DNA from: Hippopus hippopus
Lineage: Eukaryota > Mollusca > Bivalvia > Cardiida > Cardiidae
Assembly (NCBI GenBank): GCA_946811185.2
Contig: OX328105.1
Location: forward strand, 35,343,394-35,407,393
Length of the DNA: 64,000 nucleotides
Direction: 5' to 3'
Below the pieces are notes generated by a model. It did no database searches and was not told the DNA's origin. It saw nothing but the letters and a program-made list of their open reading frames with translations. Position numbers and translations under genes: made by a program. Below, piece after piece: positions 50,987-62,168 of the stretch. Numbering within the stretch: position 1 is the stretch's first letter; each line of letters begins with the position of its first letter.

Positions 50987-51029
50987 GTGGTTGGATGTTT
51001 CTGCAGCTGGCCTGTTGTGTTGTTGTTGA

Positions 51030-51165
51030 GCCTTACCCATACAGTCCTGTATTTTAACAAGCCTGGAGAAAAAGCTGCTGAAAAAATAGAGAAGGATCAA
51101 ATGCTGAATACCATTTACTTTAGTTTGGACAAGTCCAAAGTTTTGTTGTCTGGTATAGGGTTAAA
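51030..51165 (-). mobile_element. Pal-A copy, core lost
   Basis: 'cttacccatacagtcctgtattttaacaagcctggagaaaaagc', then 'atgctgaatacc', 'tagtttggacaagtccaaagttttgttgtctggtatagggTTAA'. Confidence 0.65.
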
Positions 51166-51831
51166 CTTGTCTTTCTCTACAGAGACTGAATTGTATTTTA
51201 TGCCCCTTTCAACAATGATTTAGTCATATTTATCCTGGTTATAGTTGACTTATTTATGTCTGATAAAGAAATAGCTCAGAATGAATAATGTCTCTTTCTG
51301 CAAAAAAAGTTTTGCCTCTCACCTCTGATGTGTGTAAGAGAAGTTTTCCGTGGCTTGGAAAGTTATGTCAGTACTGGTTTGAGAAAGCCAGGAAACACAT
51401 GCATAGGTGCACTGATCGCTGTGATATGACCTAAGCTGTTAAAACAGCTTTTTAACTCCAATACATATTCCATTTAAAACCAGACAAAATGTTTCATTTA
51501 TTTTTGGCCTTCTAACCACAGACCATTGCTTGATATTTCACATTACGCCTAAACTGTACTAGTACATTGGCATGTCAGACATGGATGCAAAAGTTGAAAT
51601 AAAAGTGTCCAACATTCGGGCTGACACTCAAAAATCTGTCGATAGATAATGAAACTGTCTGACTTCTTACTTATTTAACAGTTTTGTGTATTTTGTCATA
51701 TCAAAGAAATAAACATCATCATGTTTATCTGTTCCTTACCATCAAAGCAACTAACCCAGACACAAGTTCAAAATAGATCTATGATGATGATGATGATAGT
51801 AATAAACTATTAAAAAAAAACTTTTTTCTTT
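51166..51831. other. unassigned
   Basis: A (GAT)n microsatellite at 51780-51798 is the only distinct item. Confidence 0.4.
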
Positions 51832-51922
51832 CGACACAGTTATGTCCCTCTTTTTCCTAAACTTTCCTTTGAAACAGCCCCTGAAGCCAAGCATTCACAC
51901 TTGCATGTGGTGCTCTCGTTTT
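51832..51922 (+). repeat. dispersed repeat F, 3' part
   Basis: 'cgacacagttatgtccctctttttc' to 'gcatgtggtgctctcgttt' matches the last third of repeat F. Confidence 0.6.
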
Positions 51923-51954
51923 GAATTTTAACTGTGTCTTTATGCATTTATCAT

Positions 51955-52178
51955 ATACCCCTTTACCACACAATCCCGAGTTTTAACGACCCTGAGAAAG
52001 AAGCCTTTTGAAAACATTGTTGGAAAAGGAGAAAATGCTGGTAACCAGCATTTTCTCCTTTTCCCACAATGTTTTCTACCCTATCAAAGACAAAAATCAA
52101 AATTTGAATTACATTCAAATTGTCGTCTGCAATTTCTTTCAATTTGGACCAGTCTAAAATTTTGTTCTTTGGTAAACA
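51955..52178 (-). mobile_element. Pal-A copy
   Basis: 'taccccTTTaccacacaatcccgag' left. The core has one mismatch (gttggaaaagg/ccttttcccac). The right end is lost after 'tctttggtaaac'. Confidence 0.84.
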
Positions 52179-52189
52179 TATACATAACT

Positions 52190-52446
52190 GAGTCGTGCTT
52201 GGTGAAAAGGGGTTGTGATCCATGTGCAGAAAGTATTGACCCTGCCTGGTCAGCCTGCACAGTCTATTCTGGTTGACCAGAGTTGAAACTTTTTGCTACT
52301 GGTCAATTTTCTGTGTCGAAGGATCAGCCTACCTCATGATTCAGTCAGCGGGTAGAAAAAAAGATTTTTTAGATCCATCATTAACTTGCTTGGTTAAGCG
52401 CATCACAGAGGTCCAATTAACCCCCTTTTGCCAGAGCATGGTTCAA
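52190..52446 (-). mobile_element. Pal-C copy 4
   Basis: Left 'gagtcgtgcttggtgaaaagggg', right 'cccccttttgccagagcatggttc'. Shares 'aggatcagcctacctcatgattcagt' and 'tagatccat' with the complement of copy 1. The hairpin is replaced by 'ctgcctggtcagcctgcacagtctattctggttgaccag'. Confidence 0.7.
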
Positions 52447-52503
52447 TTAAGAAATATCTCCTTTCTATCATGGTTTGTCATTCAATAAACCATGGCTGTG
52501 ACT

Positions 52504-52566
52504 TACGAGGCACAATCGATAAATCACTAGGGCGATAGCCTAAGTTGATAATTCATTGTGCCTCAT
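52504..52566. repeat. inverted repeat
   Basis: 'tacgaggcacaatcgat' and 'attcattgtgcctcata' pair at about 14 of 17 positions around a ~28 bp spacer. Confidence 0.55.
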
Positions 52567-53386
52567 AATACTAACACGACCAACACTTGTTCAAAGGGAA
52601 ACAATTTCAAAAACAGAAATTTTTCTCTTCATTCAACACAGCTTTTTTCCGCCGTTAAATATTAAGTTCATGACGTAATCATACATCGTTTATGACGTCA
52701 TTATTACAGCTACATATACAGTATAAGGATGTTTTGAATAAACAGTTCTTCATCTTTATTCATTGTTAATTATTTTATTTTCCCCCTTTCAAATGACAAA
52801 GAAGAATGAATTTAGATGTATATCATGTAATAACCATCGATCGACACTTGTCTGTCATTGCTAAAACATCTTAAGGCAGAGACAGGGTACAGCCATGTGC
52901 CACCTACTTAATATAGAATTACTTCGATTTTAGCATGCATCCATTGCATTGTGTTTAAAGAGCCGAATTCACATGTCATTTTAGAGTACATTTTTAGTAA
53001 CAGAAAATGCTCTTTTGATCATTATTATTTTGTATGGTTTAGAAATGTGTAGATTATTATACCCTTTTAGAGAGCTGTACATGCAGTGATGTTTGGAAGC
53101 AGTCTTAAAACTAACTGATACAAGCAGAAAATATTCAGACCAGAGCAGAACTGATTACTTCAAGTGAGAACACCTTGGGGTCATCAATTGGTCAATCATA
53201 CATTATTGTACAAGCTGATCAATAAAAATGTTATGAAATGTGGCGTAAATACACCATTATTTCTCCAATCTTTAAAGGCACAGTAGTTCCAAAATGTAAA
53301 CAATTGCTTTGTTAAAATGCTTTTAGATTTATTATTTTGAAGATGAAAATTTGTTAATGCAGTGTAAGTCACTTGCAGAAAAATAA
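52567..53386. other. unassigned
   Basis: No exon or element recognised in about 820 bp. Confidence 0.35.
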
Positions 53387-54302
53387 CAGGGCTGACAAAT
53401 AGTGATAAAAATAGCTGGGTCCGGGACCTTTTGGCCCTTATAACAGGAGGGTCCGAAGTATACTTGGGCAGGTCCATCTTTTTTTTTTTTCAGTCATTGT
53501 ACAGGGTAGTGGTATCTCAGGAGATGACCCCCCCCCCAAAAAAAAAACTTACCATTTCAATTTGCTTTTACTCTGGGTTGCTTCAGTTGAAGATAGATGT
53601 TCAAACAAACAATTAGCTTTATTATGTAGACCAACATGAAGATTGCAATTTGGAATATTTTTTATTGTGTTTGTCTTGTTATGGCGAAACTTAGTTTAAT
53701 GGTTGCATCGTGGAACAAAACCCACGACCAGCTTTCATTTCAATGTTGTTAGAAGGTCCCAACCCGATCTTTGTTCTCATACTTTCTATCTTCCTCCAAT
53801 TATGAAAGCTGTGTTTTATTTTCTTCCGGAGTTTTCCATTTGATATTTGATGAAAACCCAAGTTCGAATAAACATTTTTTCGTAAACTTTTAGCGAAAGC
53901 ATAGACAGTATGCTCGTAGATTTTAACCAGCTTCACTGCATGTAACTGTTATCGATGGTAGACTAACCGGGAACCAGGGAAAACTGTTGATATTACAATG
54001 ACTTAAATAAGTTTATGTGATAGCGTCCTCGGGCGGCCGGCGTACAGAAAAATTTCGAAGTAGTTCACTTTTACACGAAGATTGTCTTAAACAAACAGAC
54101 CTAAATTATCATTAGAATGACTGTTCTAAATTGAGGTCATTCTGAATTTATTTTCGGGCATCGGACTTTATACTTTGAAGACTGAACAGGTCCGACCTCC
54201 ATTTTGACAGGTCTGTCGGACCCTCGCCTTGTTTTTTTCTGCGGGTCCGATCTCCATTTCAGTAGGTCCCAGACCTCGGACCAGCGCTATTTTTCAGCCC
54301 TG
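53387..54302. mobile_element. CAGGG-ended DNA transposon with 5 bp target duplication
   Basis: Left CAGGGCTGACAAATAG, right CTATTTTTCAGCCCTG, flanks AATAA on both sides (53382-53386, 54303-54307). Subterminal word GGTCCG or GGTCCC repeated near both ends (gggtccgggacc, gggtccgaag at the left; ggtccgacc, gtcggaccc, gggtccgat, aggtcccag at the right). 916 bp, no transposase ORF. Confidence 0.83.
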
Positions 54303-54317
54303 AATAAATTTCAGAAC

Positions 54318-54780
54318 TACTGTAATTGTCCGTTATTATCGCTCCCCCTGTAATTCATGCTCCCCAGCTTTTTTCTAACCAAAAGTGGGCTTACAAGATG
54401 GCCAATCCATAGATAAAATGGAAATAAATCGGCTGGAATAAACTTAAGGCATTGACATAATCCTATCTACTGCACAAATCAATTTCACTAACAACTGACA
54501 CTTCGAGCATAGGTACACTTCCGATAACGTTATAAACTTCCGGTAACACAAAATTTGTCAACTAAATTTGAAAGACTTTAAGAAAGTGAAAGAATCGAAG
54601 ATCAATGTCACACATCAATTGTGAATGCTACTTAATGTCCAAATGAATCATAATTGGCATTAAATTCAATACTATGCATTAGCAGGTTTCTCAAATGGCA
54701 ATCACTTCGCAGTTGGGTACTGACCAAAACCCGGATGGTAATGTTATAAATGGTTGTCCTCGGAAAATTCTATCTCGTTG
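54318..54780 (-). mobile_element. MITE-G copy 3
   Basis: Complement of the MITE-G order: 'gctccccctgtaatt', 'aaaagtgggcttacaagatggccaatccatagataaaatggaaataaatc', 'cattgacataatcct', 'caacacaaaatttgtcaac'-like text, 'ggttgtcctcggaaaattct'. The far terminus is lost. Confidence 0.72.
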
Positions 54781-55682
54781 TACCGCTGTTTTGGCAATAC
54801 TCTTACATTTTATTTGCCACTTGGGGCAAATTTGTGCTACGAACACATGGCCATTGCAAGAAGTTCATGACTTTTGACAGTTGGGAAAATACTTGTAAGC
54901 GGTGCAGTGCCTGCTGTAAATTTTGCAAATTTTTACAGTTGTCTTACAAGTTTGTAGGGCCATCTTGCAAAAGTTGGGGTTTTCCCACCTACTTACTTCA
55001 TGCAGCTCTATGAGACGGTCTTGTTGATACCAAACCACTCTCAGGATCTCTAAGATCACAGTGGACCTGTCCAGATATACTGCAAATTTGAGATCTATCT
55101 ACAGCACCCATAGTCTCCGAAATTGTACAGAAATTCACACTGCTGGTGTGAAATGGGCTTCAGCGGAGCTCTTACTGTCAAAACTGTAAGGGTAAAAACC
55201 TCAGAATAATAATGATTGTCAGCAAGTGTCCAGGTCATGACCTATAACCCTCAGACCATAAAATTCATAATAATCCATTCTTACATCATGTTTGCTATTT
55301 GAACTTTTCCCGGGTGTGGGCAAACAGGTCATTGGGCAGAATATGGACAGAGATTTGCTGATTTGCGCTATGGGTGTCAAGCACAACTTCGTGAAGATAT
55401 TGCAGATCGGTGTCTGACTGCTTCGAATGTGCAGTCCACTCTTGAATCTTCATTGTCCAGTAGTCTGAGAGGAGATAATTATTGTGACTTAAAATATCAT
55501 ATTGACTGGTCTTTGAATGGTTTTTGACCCCAAACAGGGACAGCGGTTTTATTTATGTATGTCCTGTGTTTCACCAGCCCAAGGCTAGGGCTCTTGTATA
55601 AGGATACTCCAATGAAAAATTTGGCATCTTAAGTTCAAACCGTTCACTGCCTGTTTATGGATCCTGAGCCTCAGAAATTCCC
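54781..55682. other. unassigned with Pal-B and E scraps
   Basis: 'ttgcagatcggtgtctgactgcttcgaatgtgcagtcc' near 55400 is a decayed Pal-B core. 'tcctgtgtttcaccagcccaaggctagggc' near 55562 is repeat E. Confidence 0.45.
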
Positions 55683-55826
55683 TTAACCCTTTACCAAACA
55701 ATCCCTGGTTTTCACGACTCTGGAAAGGAAGGCTAAAAATCATCATTTGAGCTACATTTAAATTGTTGCCTATAAATACTTTCAGTTCGTTCGGGTCCAA
55801 AATTTCGTTGTGTGGTAAAGGGTTAA
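55683..55826 (-). mobile_element. 144 bp Pal-A with the palindrome precisely missing
   Basis: Intact TTAA and TIRs at both ends. 'ctctggaaaggaaggct' passes straight to 'aaaaatcatcatttgagctac', removing gaaaacattg ... ctatcaaag, i.e. the entire hairpin and a few bases more. Confidence 0.85.
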
Positions 55827-55852
55827 TGCTAAACCAAACCAAACTTTATTAC

Positions 55853-56028
55853 AATGACTAAGAAAGAAGGCTTTTGAAAACTTTGTGAGGAAGAAAGAAA
55901 ATGCTGGTCCTCCTGTCTCCACAGTTTTCTCTTTTCAAAAGCAAAAATTTTAGCATCCTTTGTTGGACATCAGCACAATGCTCTCTGCTAGGACCAATCT
56001 AAATTTTTTTCACTTGGTAAAGGGTTAA
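55853..56028 (-). mobile_element. Pal-A copy, left end truncated
   Basis: 'gactaagaaagaaggcttttgaaaac', decayed core 'agaaaatgctggtcctcctgtctcc', right end 'cacttggtaaagggTTAA'. Confidence 0.7.
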
Positions 56029-57049
56029 TACAGAATTAATTAGAACATGTAATGGGTGATTTCTCAATTTGGATATTGCTTCCAATATTTAGTCATACAC
56101 TTTTTATGTCTGACATAATTATGTAAGAATCTGTGTAGGAGAAAGGAGGACTTGTTTTGGGAAAGAAAGATGTCTGTTTATCCAAACTCTTCCTTTCTTT
56201 TGTTTGATGCTGTTTGTATCTTTTTGTTATGCGTGCCTGCCTTTGTTCACGTATTGATTGATACTTGATCCATATTACCCTCTGGGATCTTCATACATGT
56301 ACCTGTTACTTCAAGCTGCTTTTCTTCATTCAGATATTATATTAATCTGTTGGTTTGCTTTTATATACCATGGAGTGACTGGAAAACTACAAAACTTTTT
56401 CATGGAAAGGCATAAATAAACACAGTCAAGTGTACATGTGTATGTAAGTATTGGGTTTATAAAACTGCAAGACTGTGATTTCGGTAAAGGGTAATAGTTT
56501 ATTTCCAATAGAACACTAGAAATATTAGATCAAACAGAGTTTGAGCATTTCATCTACAGCTTTCATGGGAAAATGTGTTAACAGGTTAATGCAGTATTTG
56601 CTTTAATCAGATATTTGTGAAGTGTTGGAAAAATCCAGGAGAAAGATAGGCGTGTAAGAGTTGTCTCATTATGAAAAGGTCATCGTGAATTTAGCGTGGA
56701 GGGTAAAGGGATATAAATAACATACACAGACAAGGCGATAAGTACATGAATGCTTGCCACGGTGTGTCAGTGTGTCTATACGTCTAGCTGTCTATACTGT
56801 GTACATGTACATGAAATACCACAACTCGCTCTTCATGGGTTTTCATGGCTTTTTTATTTTGGTGTTATGGCGGCTTTTAAACGTTGTCTTTCATGTCATC
56901 ATGACCTGTTACATGGTGATTGGATATGATTTGAAAATTGGTTGTGTGGATATTTTTACTTGGTATATGATATTTGAATTATTTGTACAGTTGGGTCAAC
57001 ATGTACTTCTGCAGATGTATCGTCTGGCAATAGACTGCTATTTAAAACA
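56029..57049. other. unassigned; contains a 133-codon frame
   Basis: The frame at 56754-57155 (+) encodes a hydrophobic peptide without recognisable family. Its last ~25 codons are Pal-A sequence and the rest has no splice or initiation context I trust, so I do not call it a gene. Confidence 0.35.
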
Positions 57050-57136
57050 TTGGAGCAGAAGGATGAATTGCTTTGTAATGAGCATCTTCTCTATTTGCTG
57101 TAATGTTTTCAGTTATGATAATCTACTGAACCTTAA
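57050..57136 (+). repeat. Pal-A fragment
   Basis: 'ttgtaatgagcatcttctctatttgctgtaatgttttcag' up to the TTAA at 57133. Confidence 0.5.
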
Positions 57137-57301
57137 CCCTTTATCCAGTGTATGAAAAGGAAAAAATGATGTTTATCCCCACAATGTTTTTCTAACATAT
57201 CAAAGACAAATCTTGCCATTTGAGAAATATTTGATTTGTCGTCTGCAAATGCTTTCAATTCGGACCAGCCTAGAGAGTTTTGTTGTTTGGTGAAGGGTTA
57301 A
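57133..57301 (-). mobile_element. Pal-A copy, left core arm deleted
   Basis: 'ccctttatccagtgtatgaaaagg', 'atgatgtttatccccacaatg', then a full long arm and 'gtttggtgaagggTTAA'. Confidence 0.78.
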
Positions 57302-57488
57302 CCCTTAGGCTGCTAAGCGCGACTTGCTGACCTTTTGTGGACTGCACAGAACATGCAGTCTGATCTTGGATCTACACTCTCCGATGAGGAGATACTTTTC
57401 CTCCAGAAGTACCTTTGAAATAGCAGAATTCGGGTTATTACTATTGGCTTGAAATTATCCTGTAAGTTCTTTAGCAGAAAAAGGGTTA
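57298..57488 (+). mobile_element. Pal-B copy, core arm shortened
   Basis: Starts at the shared TTAA (cccttaggctgctaagcgcg). 'ttttgtggactgcacagaacatgcagtctgatcttggatctacactctccg': the left arm lost gtagatcaagatc. Ends 'agcagaaaaagggTTAA'. Confidence 0.82.
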
Positions 57489-58631
57489 ATTTATGTTGAT
57501 TATCATTGTTTTACAAGGCTGTTTTTAAAGTTTCCTGCTGCAGATTCATTTCATGAGGTAATTCATGAGTAATATGCCATCTTTACATGGAGAGTTTGTG
57601 AAAGTGTGAAAACGGTTTAAAATCAAATTGTGTAAGGGAGATTTTACATTGGAAATATAAAAGATTCACAGGCTTTGGTGTTTATACTGTGGTAAATATG
57701 TGGTAAGGGAAATTAATTATGGAGATAGTTTTGAAATACATTAATACATTTTGTTGTCAGATTAATGTGATTCTGAAAAACAGGTTTGAAAGAAAAGAGT
57801 TGAAGTGATGCTTTATAAGAAGATTGAGGAAAAACGTGAGACAAAGGCTTAGTCAATGTCCTGGAGCATGCGACAACCAGTGGTAATAGATTTTATAGGA
57901 TTGTGGATAATTGACAGTCAAGCACAGGGAGAGCTTGACTCATGGTACGTTTTTCCCGAAACTTTTTTTTTAAGGGGGCATGGGGGGGGGGTTGTTTACA
58001 AAATAAATTTATTGAACTACTTTGGTTGTATTTCAGGAATATCAACCCAAGTATTGCATGTCAGTAGTTGTCTATAGTCACAATAAATCATATTAATTAC
58101 AGTGTAGATCTGTGCAGTCACATCTGAATCCACTTTTTTCTCAAAAAGTAAACAATGTCCTGTTACTATGGGCTAAAATTTTATTACAATGGATGACTAT
58201 TTAAAATCAGGGGTGTTTTAGCCAATCTTGCACAGTATTGGACCATTTAGATACCAGCCTTTGCAGAATTATTTTCTGATCTTGACTTGTAATCTGCCCA
58301 ATACATTCTCCCTGGAAAGAGATTTGCTTTATTGCCGAAAACTACAAAACCTCTGTCAAAAAACATGTACCCATCATCAGCTATGCATGTGTAAATGATG
58401 TTTATGTAGAAAGGAATTCAGCACCTAATCCAATTGATCTGTGATACCTATTAGAGCAATCCGGACTTACTGCACACCAAAATAACCAAAATAATTGAAA
58501 GATTAACAAAATCCATGACAGTACAACTTTTAAAAATGCAAAACCTTGACTTCATTAGCATAAAATGTCGTTTGCAACGAGGAAAAAGAAACTTGACGAT
58601 TTTATGAAAATGTCACACTGTAACTTACTAA
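57489..58631. other. unassigned
   Basis: A G-run (57983-57992) and a Pal-B scrap 'cagtgtagatctgtgcagtc' (58100-58119). Otherwise not recognised. Confidence 0.35.
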
Positions 58632-58845
58632 AGCCATGGTCACATTAACGATCATGCACATAGTTAATTTCAAATAGTCTGCCGTATGTACTTAATACAA
58701 GTAAATCATAAGTTCAAACTGCGTTCATTATGTTGAACTACAGTTATCTATGTGTATAGACGTTCATCTACTTTTAATATGTTCAACTATGGTCATTCCC
58801 CACTACGGTCAACTACATAAGGTGTGACCACAGTTTTAGTGTGTT
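58632..58845. mobile_element. possible ~210 bp TIR element
   Basis: Left 'ccatggtcacattaacg' and right 'ataaggtgtgaccacag' share TGGTCACA. Inside, 'gttcaactatggtcattcc' and 'gttgaactacagttat' are inverted echoes. Termini are weak. Confidence 0.4.
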
Positions 58846-59003
58846 GTATGTTAGACTGACCATATTGGTAGTTGGTGATGTAAATAAAACACAAACAAAA
58901 GAACATTGTACATTATTTATGATTGTTCATGGTTCTCTTCGGATGGTCTAAACAAGACTGAAATATGGCTGTAGGAGTGATTTCACTACGATGGTCCTAC
59001 GTT

Positions 59004-59221
59004 TTAAGGATAGGGCACCCTAATAGGATTCTTGTAACATTGCCTTTCATTGCTGAAAAAACGTACAAATTCCGCCAAGACTTGGATAATCCGTAATCGA
59101 TTGGCTGATACACACTGTTCCCTGCATTGAGTACAGATTACCCGAGTCTTAGCTGAATCCGTATGATTTTGGCGATGAAAGGTGATGTTACAGGAATCCC
59201 ATTAGGGTGCCCTAACCTTAA
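59004..59221. mobile_element. MITE-J, TTAA-bounded with ~50 bp terminal repeats
   Basis: TTAAGGATAGGGCACCCTAA at the left and TTAGGGTGCCCTAACCTTAA at the right. The inverted repeat continues for about 50 bp (ggattcttgtaacattgcctttcattgc / gcgatgaaaggtgatgttacaggaatcc). 218 bp including both TTAA. A second inner pair 'ccaagacttggataatccg'/'gattacccgagtcttagc' extends the hairpin. Confidence 0.85.
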
Positions 59222-59469
59222 GCAAATCGTAAGTGCCGCACAACAATATTTAACAATTTGAAATGGTTGTCGCGCAGCCACAACTTACCCCAATTTATGA
59301 TGATCAGCTACGGGCAATGCCTAATAAATTCATGACAATGATGAAACATCTTTGTCATATTGTTGCCACCGTTTGCTTCAGTTCAATATGTCATGGGCAA
59401 TGGGGAGACCAAATCATAACAGAGGAACCTTGGCTTTTCTCAGAGGCCTTCACTATGGGAAATACATCA

Positions 59470-59645
59470 GCATGAATAAATTAATGACATTGACATAATC
59501 CTAGTGACTTTACAGATTCCTTTATTACACCTAGCTATCCCAATATACAGTCTACCAGTAATATTATACACTTCCAATAACCTAAAACTGATCAACTAAC
59601 TTCAAAGAACTTTAGTAAAAGAATGTTAAAAGAGGAGTGTCCGCG
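59470..59645 (-). repeat. MITE-G partial copy
   Basis: 'aatgacattgacataatcctagtgac', 'acacttccaataacctaaaactgatcaactaacttcaaagaac' follow the same order as 54430-54580. Confidence 0.6.
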
Positions 59646-59646
59646 A

Positions 59647-59872
59647 TTAACCCTTTACCACACGACACAATTTTAGATCTGTCCAAATTGAAAGCATTTG
59701 CAGACAACCATTTCAATGTGACTCAATCATGCAATTTCTGTTTGATAGGGTAGAAAACATTGCGGGAAAAGGAGAAAATGCTGGTTACCAGCATTTTCTC
59801 CTTTTCCCACAATGTTTTCAAAAGGCTTCTTTCAGGGTCGTTAAAAGTCTGCATTGTGTGGTAAAGGGTTGC
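59647..59872 (+). mobile_element. Pal-A copy, near consensus
   Basis: TTAA left (ccctttaccacacgac), right 'gtgtggtaaagggTTGC'. The core has a single mismatch (attgcggg). All blocks are present in order. Confidence 0.88.
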
Positions 59873-60044
59873 TGGCAGATATTATTTAATGTTCAAACAA
59901 TTTGGATTTGAGGTAAACTGAATAAAAATGCAGTAAATATAGTTTTTTGTCTATTTATGAATCCCGGCAAGGTGAAGCAGTAGGAGTCCATGGTCCAAGT
60001 GGAATTAGTGCATTTGGTTTTTATGGGAGTGTCATTGGGTAGGA

Positions 60045-60110
60045 CGCTTCAGGGTCCAAGCTCCGCACTGATAGGTAAAACCCAGGAAACACATGAGTGA
60101 GCTGTCTTGA
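60045..60110 (-). repeat. dispersed repeat E piece
   Basis: 'gataggtaaaacccaggaaacacatgagtgagctg' is the complement of the E core. Confidence 0.55.
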
Positions 60111-60299
60111 TTAATGTGGAAAGTAGCAAAAACACTGAATAATTAATTCAATCAACTGATGATGCATACATGGACTGCAAGCAAAGAAGTCTGTCGTGAC
60201 AATTTTTGGCAGAATGTGCTGAAAGCTGGGTTTGTGATTTATGCTGTTTTAATTCATCACCATTAACACTAACTTTTAGACCTACCAAGACCTTTAAAT

Positions 60300-60350
60300 G
60301 TACAATGTGTGGATCAAGATCAGACTTCTTGTTGCATAAATTCTGATCCG
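60300..60350 (+). repeat. Pal-B scrap
   Basis: 'tgtggatcaagatcagacttcttgttgcataaattctgatcc'. Confidence 0.45.
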
Positions 60351-60426
60351 TATTCATGAGGTATTCTTTCCAGTTTGAATTCCAACAATGATATGTAACA
60401 TCAAAGGATGGATCTTTATCAACTAT

Positions 60427-60650
60427 TATAACCCTTTACTGCACAAAGCCGACTTTAGCGACCGGTGGGAAGTAGCCTTTTGAAAACATTGTGGAAAAGG
60501 GAGAAAATGCTGGTAACCAGCATGTTCTCCTTTTCCCACAATGTTTTCTTCATCATCAAAGAAAAATTGCACCATTTGAGCAACATTAACATTGTCGTCT
60601 ACAAAATTAATGCTTTCAACTTGGATAAGGCTAAAACTGGTACAGGCTGA
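60427..60650 (-). mobile_element. Pal-A copy
   Basis: Left TATAaccctttactgcac. The core is nearly perfect (gtggaaaagggagaaaatgctggtaaccagcatgttctcc). The long arm has 'tctacaaaattaatgctttc' (internal TTAA). The right terminus has decayed to 'aaactggtacagg'. Confidence 0.8.
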
Positions 60651-60654
60651 ATGT

Positions 60655-60750
60655 CCAAAACTATAACAGTCATTGGTAAATGAAGTTGGAATGTGCAGAC
60701 TGATCTTGATCTACACTCCATAAAAGGCAGCTGAACCTTGATCTACATTA
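60655..60750 (-). repeat. Pal-B partial
   Basis: 'gaatgtgcagactgatcttgatctacactccataaaaggcagctg', then 'ccttgatctacattatctgcg' as a second half-core. Confidence 0.55.
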
Positions 60751-60784
60751 TCTGCGAAAAACAGACAAGTTCTGTGTAGCGCTC

Positions 60785-60995
60785 TTAACCCTTAAAGTGC
60801 CTTTCATATAGTAACCTTTGCTGCCAGTGTAGATCAAGATCAAGCTGCACAAAACTTGCAGTCTGATCTTTGATCTACATTGTCCGCTTTGCTGAAATAC
60901 TTTAGACAAGGGCAGTCTTAAAACTGTGATTTTTTGGGGGTCTTATTTCTAGACTTAAAATATCTTTTTGGTTTATCCGGAGGTTTAAGAGTTAA
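60785..60995 (+). mobile_element. Pal-B variant, full length
   Basis: TTAA-cccttaaagtgcc to gaggtttaagag-TTAA, 211 bp. Core gatcaagatcaagctgcacaaaacttgcagtctgatctttgatc. Contains 'ttgtccgctttgctgaaata' and 'gtcttatttctag' as in 20400-20590. Shares its last TTAA with the next Pal-A. Confidence 0.82.
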
Positions 60996-61219
60996 GCATT
61001 ACTTCTTTCCCAAATGACAAAATGTTTTACTGGTCCATATTGAAAGCATTTACAGACAACAAATAAGATACTGTTCAAATTTTGGGATTTTTGTCCAAGA
61101 GGCCCAAATATTGTACAGAAAGAAGAAAATACTGGTTAACAGCATTTTCTCCTTATCCCACAATGTTATAGAAACCAATACAAGGTAGTTGAAACATGGG
61201 ATTGTTTGGTAAAGGATAA
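60992..61219 (+). mobile_element. Pal-A copy, decayed
   Basis: 'tacttctttcccaaatgac', 'gtccatattgaaagcatttacagac', core 'agaaaatactggttaacagcattttctcc', right end 'gtttggtaaagga'. Confidence 0.72.
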
Positions 61220-61654
61220 AAAAAGCAAATGTGATGGCTGGGATATCAAAGTCATTAGAATACACATCTATTTAAAAATTTGAAGGAGGAAGTTTTTACA
61301 TTAGTCTTGGAAACTCAACGTGTCTGATAAAATCACAATTTTTATGTAAATCCATTAACAAATGTTAACTTTCTAGACAGGATCATTAATTTGGATTCCA
61401 TTTACACTTCTCCTGAAATGTAGGTCCTATTTTGCTGTCTCCAAATAGTGAATTTATCATCAGAATCATTCATTTTTCTCTCCGTTTTAAAGACAGCAAT
61501 GGTTTACCATAAGCAGATGCCATCCACAAATTCCCCTTGAGGGTAAAAAATACAAAAAATTTAAGTTGTTACGGTGTTTATGCGGATATCTTTTTCCAGT
61601 ATAAAAACAAGTGCTGCTGGAATGAAATTGGCAATTAATAATTAGAATAAGTGT
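61220..61654. other. unassigned
   Basis: No exon or element recognised. Confidence 0.35.
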
Positions 61655-61745
61655 TTGGACCCTCTGTATCCTCCAGTTGTAATGACCCAGAAAAGGAATA
61701 CTTTTGAAAACACTGTGGGAAAAGGAGAAAATGCTGGTCACCATT
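61655..61745 (-). mobile_element. Pal-A left half, broken in the core
   Basis: 'ccctctgtatcctccagttgtaatgaccc', 'gaaaacactgtgggaaaaggagaaaatgctggtcacc' then a sharp end. Confidence 0.65.
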
Positions 61746-61784
61746 TGCTACCTGTAAAAGCTTATCATTAATTTTGGTAAATAC

Positions 61785-61880
61785 CCACCGTTAGGTCTTT
61801 TGGACAAAGCACTACAGAGCCCTAGCCTAGCACTGGTGAACTTTAGGACAGACATGAGTCAAATGAGCTGCAGATGCAAT
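61785..61880 (-). repeat. dispersed repeat E piece
   Basis: 'ggacaaagcactacagagccctagcctagcactggtgaac' is the E core in complement. Confidence 0.55.
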
Positions 61881-61959
61881 ATGACTGATCTACTGTGGCA
61901 AGTTGTGTAAAATGCCAGAACAGCAAATATCATTGTTTGAAACAAATCAGCTCAGTGCC

Positions 61960-62168
61960 AATGCTTTTAGTGCTAAATAAAAGAGGACACTCTGAAATTG
62001 TACTAAAGATGCAGATGTTACAATTTCAAAGCTGTTTTTGTCAGATTATCTGGCAGAGAAAAGGAGAGTTTATATCCAAGATCAGACTGCATGTTCTGTG
62101 TAGTCTGATCTTGATCTTTGCAGTCTGCATGAGCACTGAAGATTCAGGTTTATTACTACAAGGGTTAA
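61960..62168 (-). mobile_element. Pal-B copy
   Basis: 'tttcaaagctgtttttgtcag' long arm, core 'tatccaagatcagactgcatgttctgtgtagtctgatcttgatc', ends 'tactacaagggTTAA'. Same subfamily as 23357-23538. Confidence 0.75.

Noticed and set aside
51780..51798. (GAT)n and other short microsatellites, including (CT)n near 12126
   Set aside because: Ordinary simple repeats with no distinguishing feature.
56754..57155. 133-codon hydrophobic ORF that could be a small membrane protein
   Set aside because: Its 3' part is Pal-A sequence and the rest is low-complexity T/G-rich; no supporting splice or conservation evidence.
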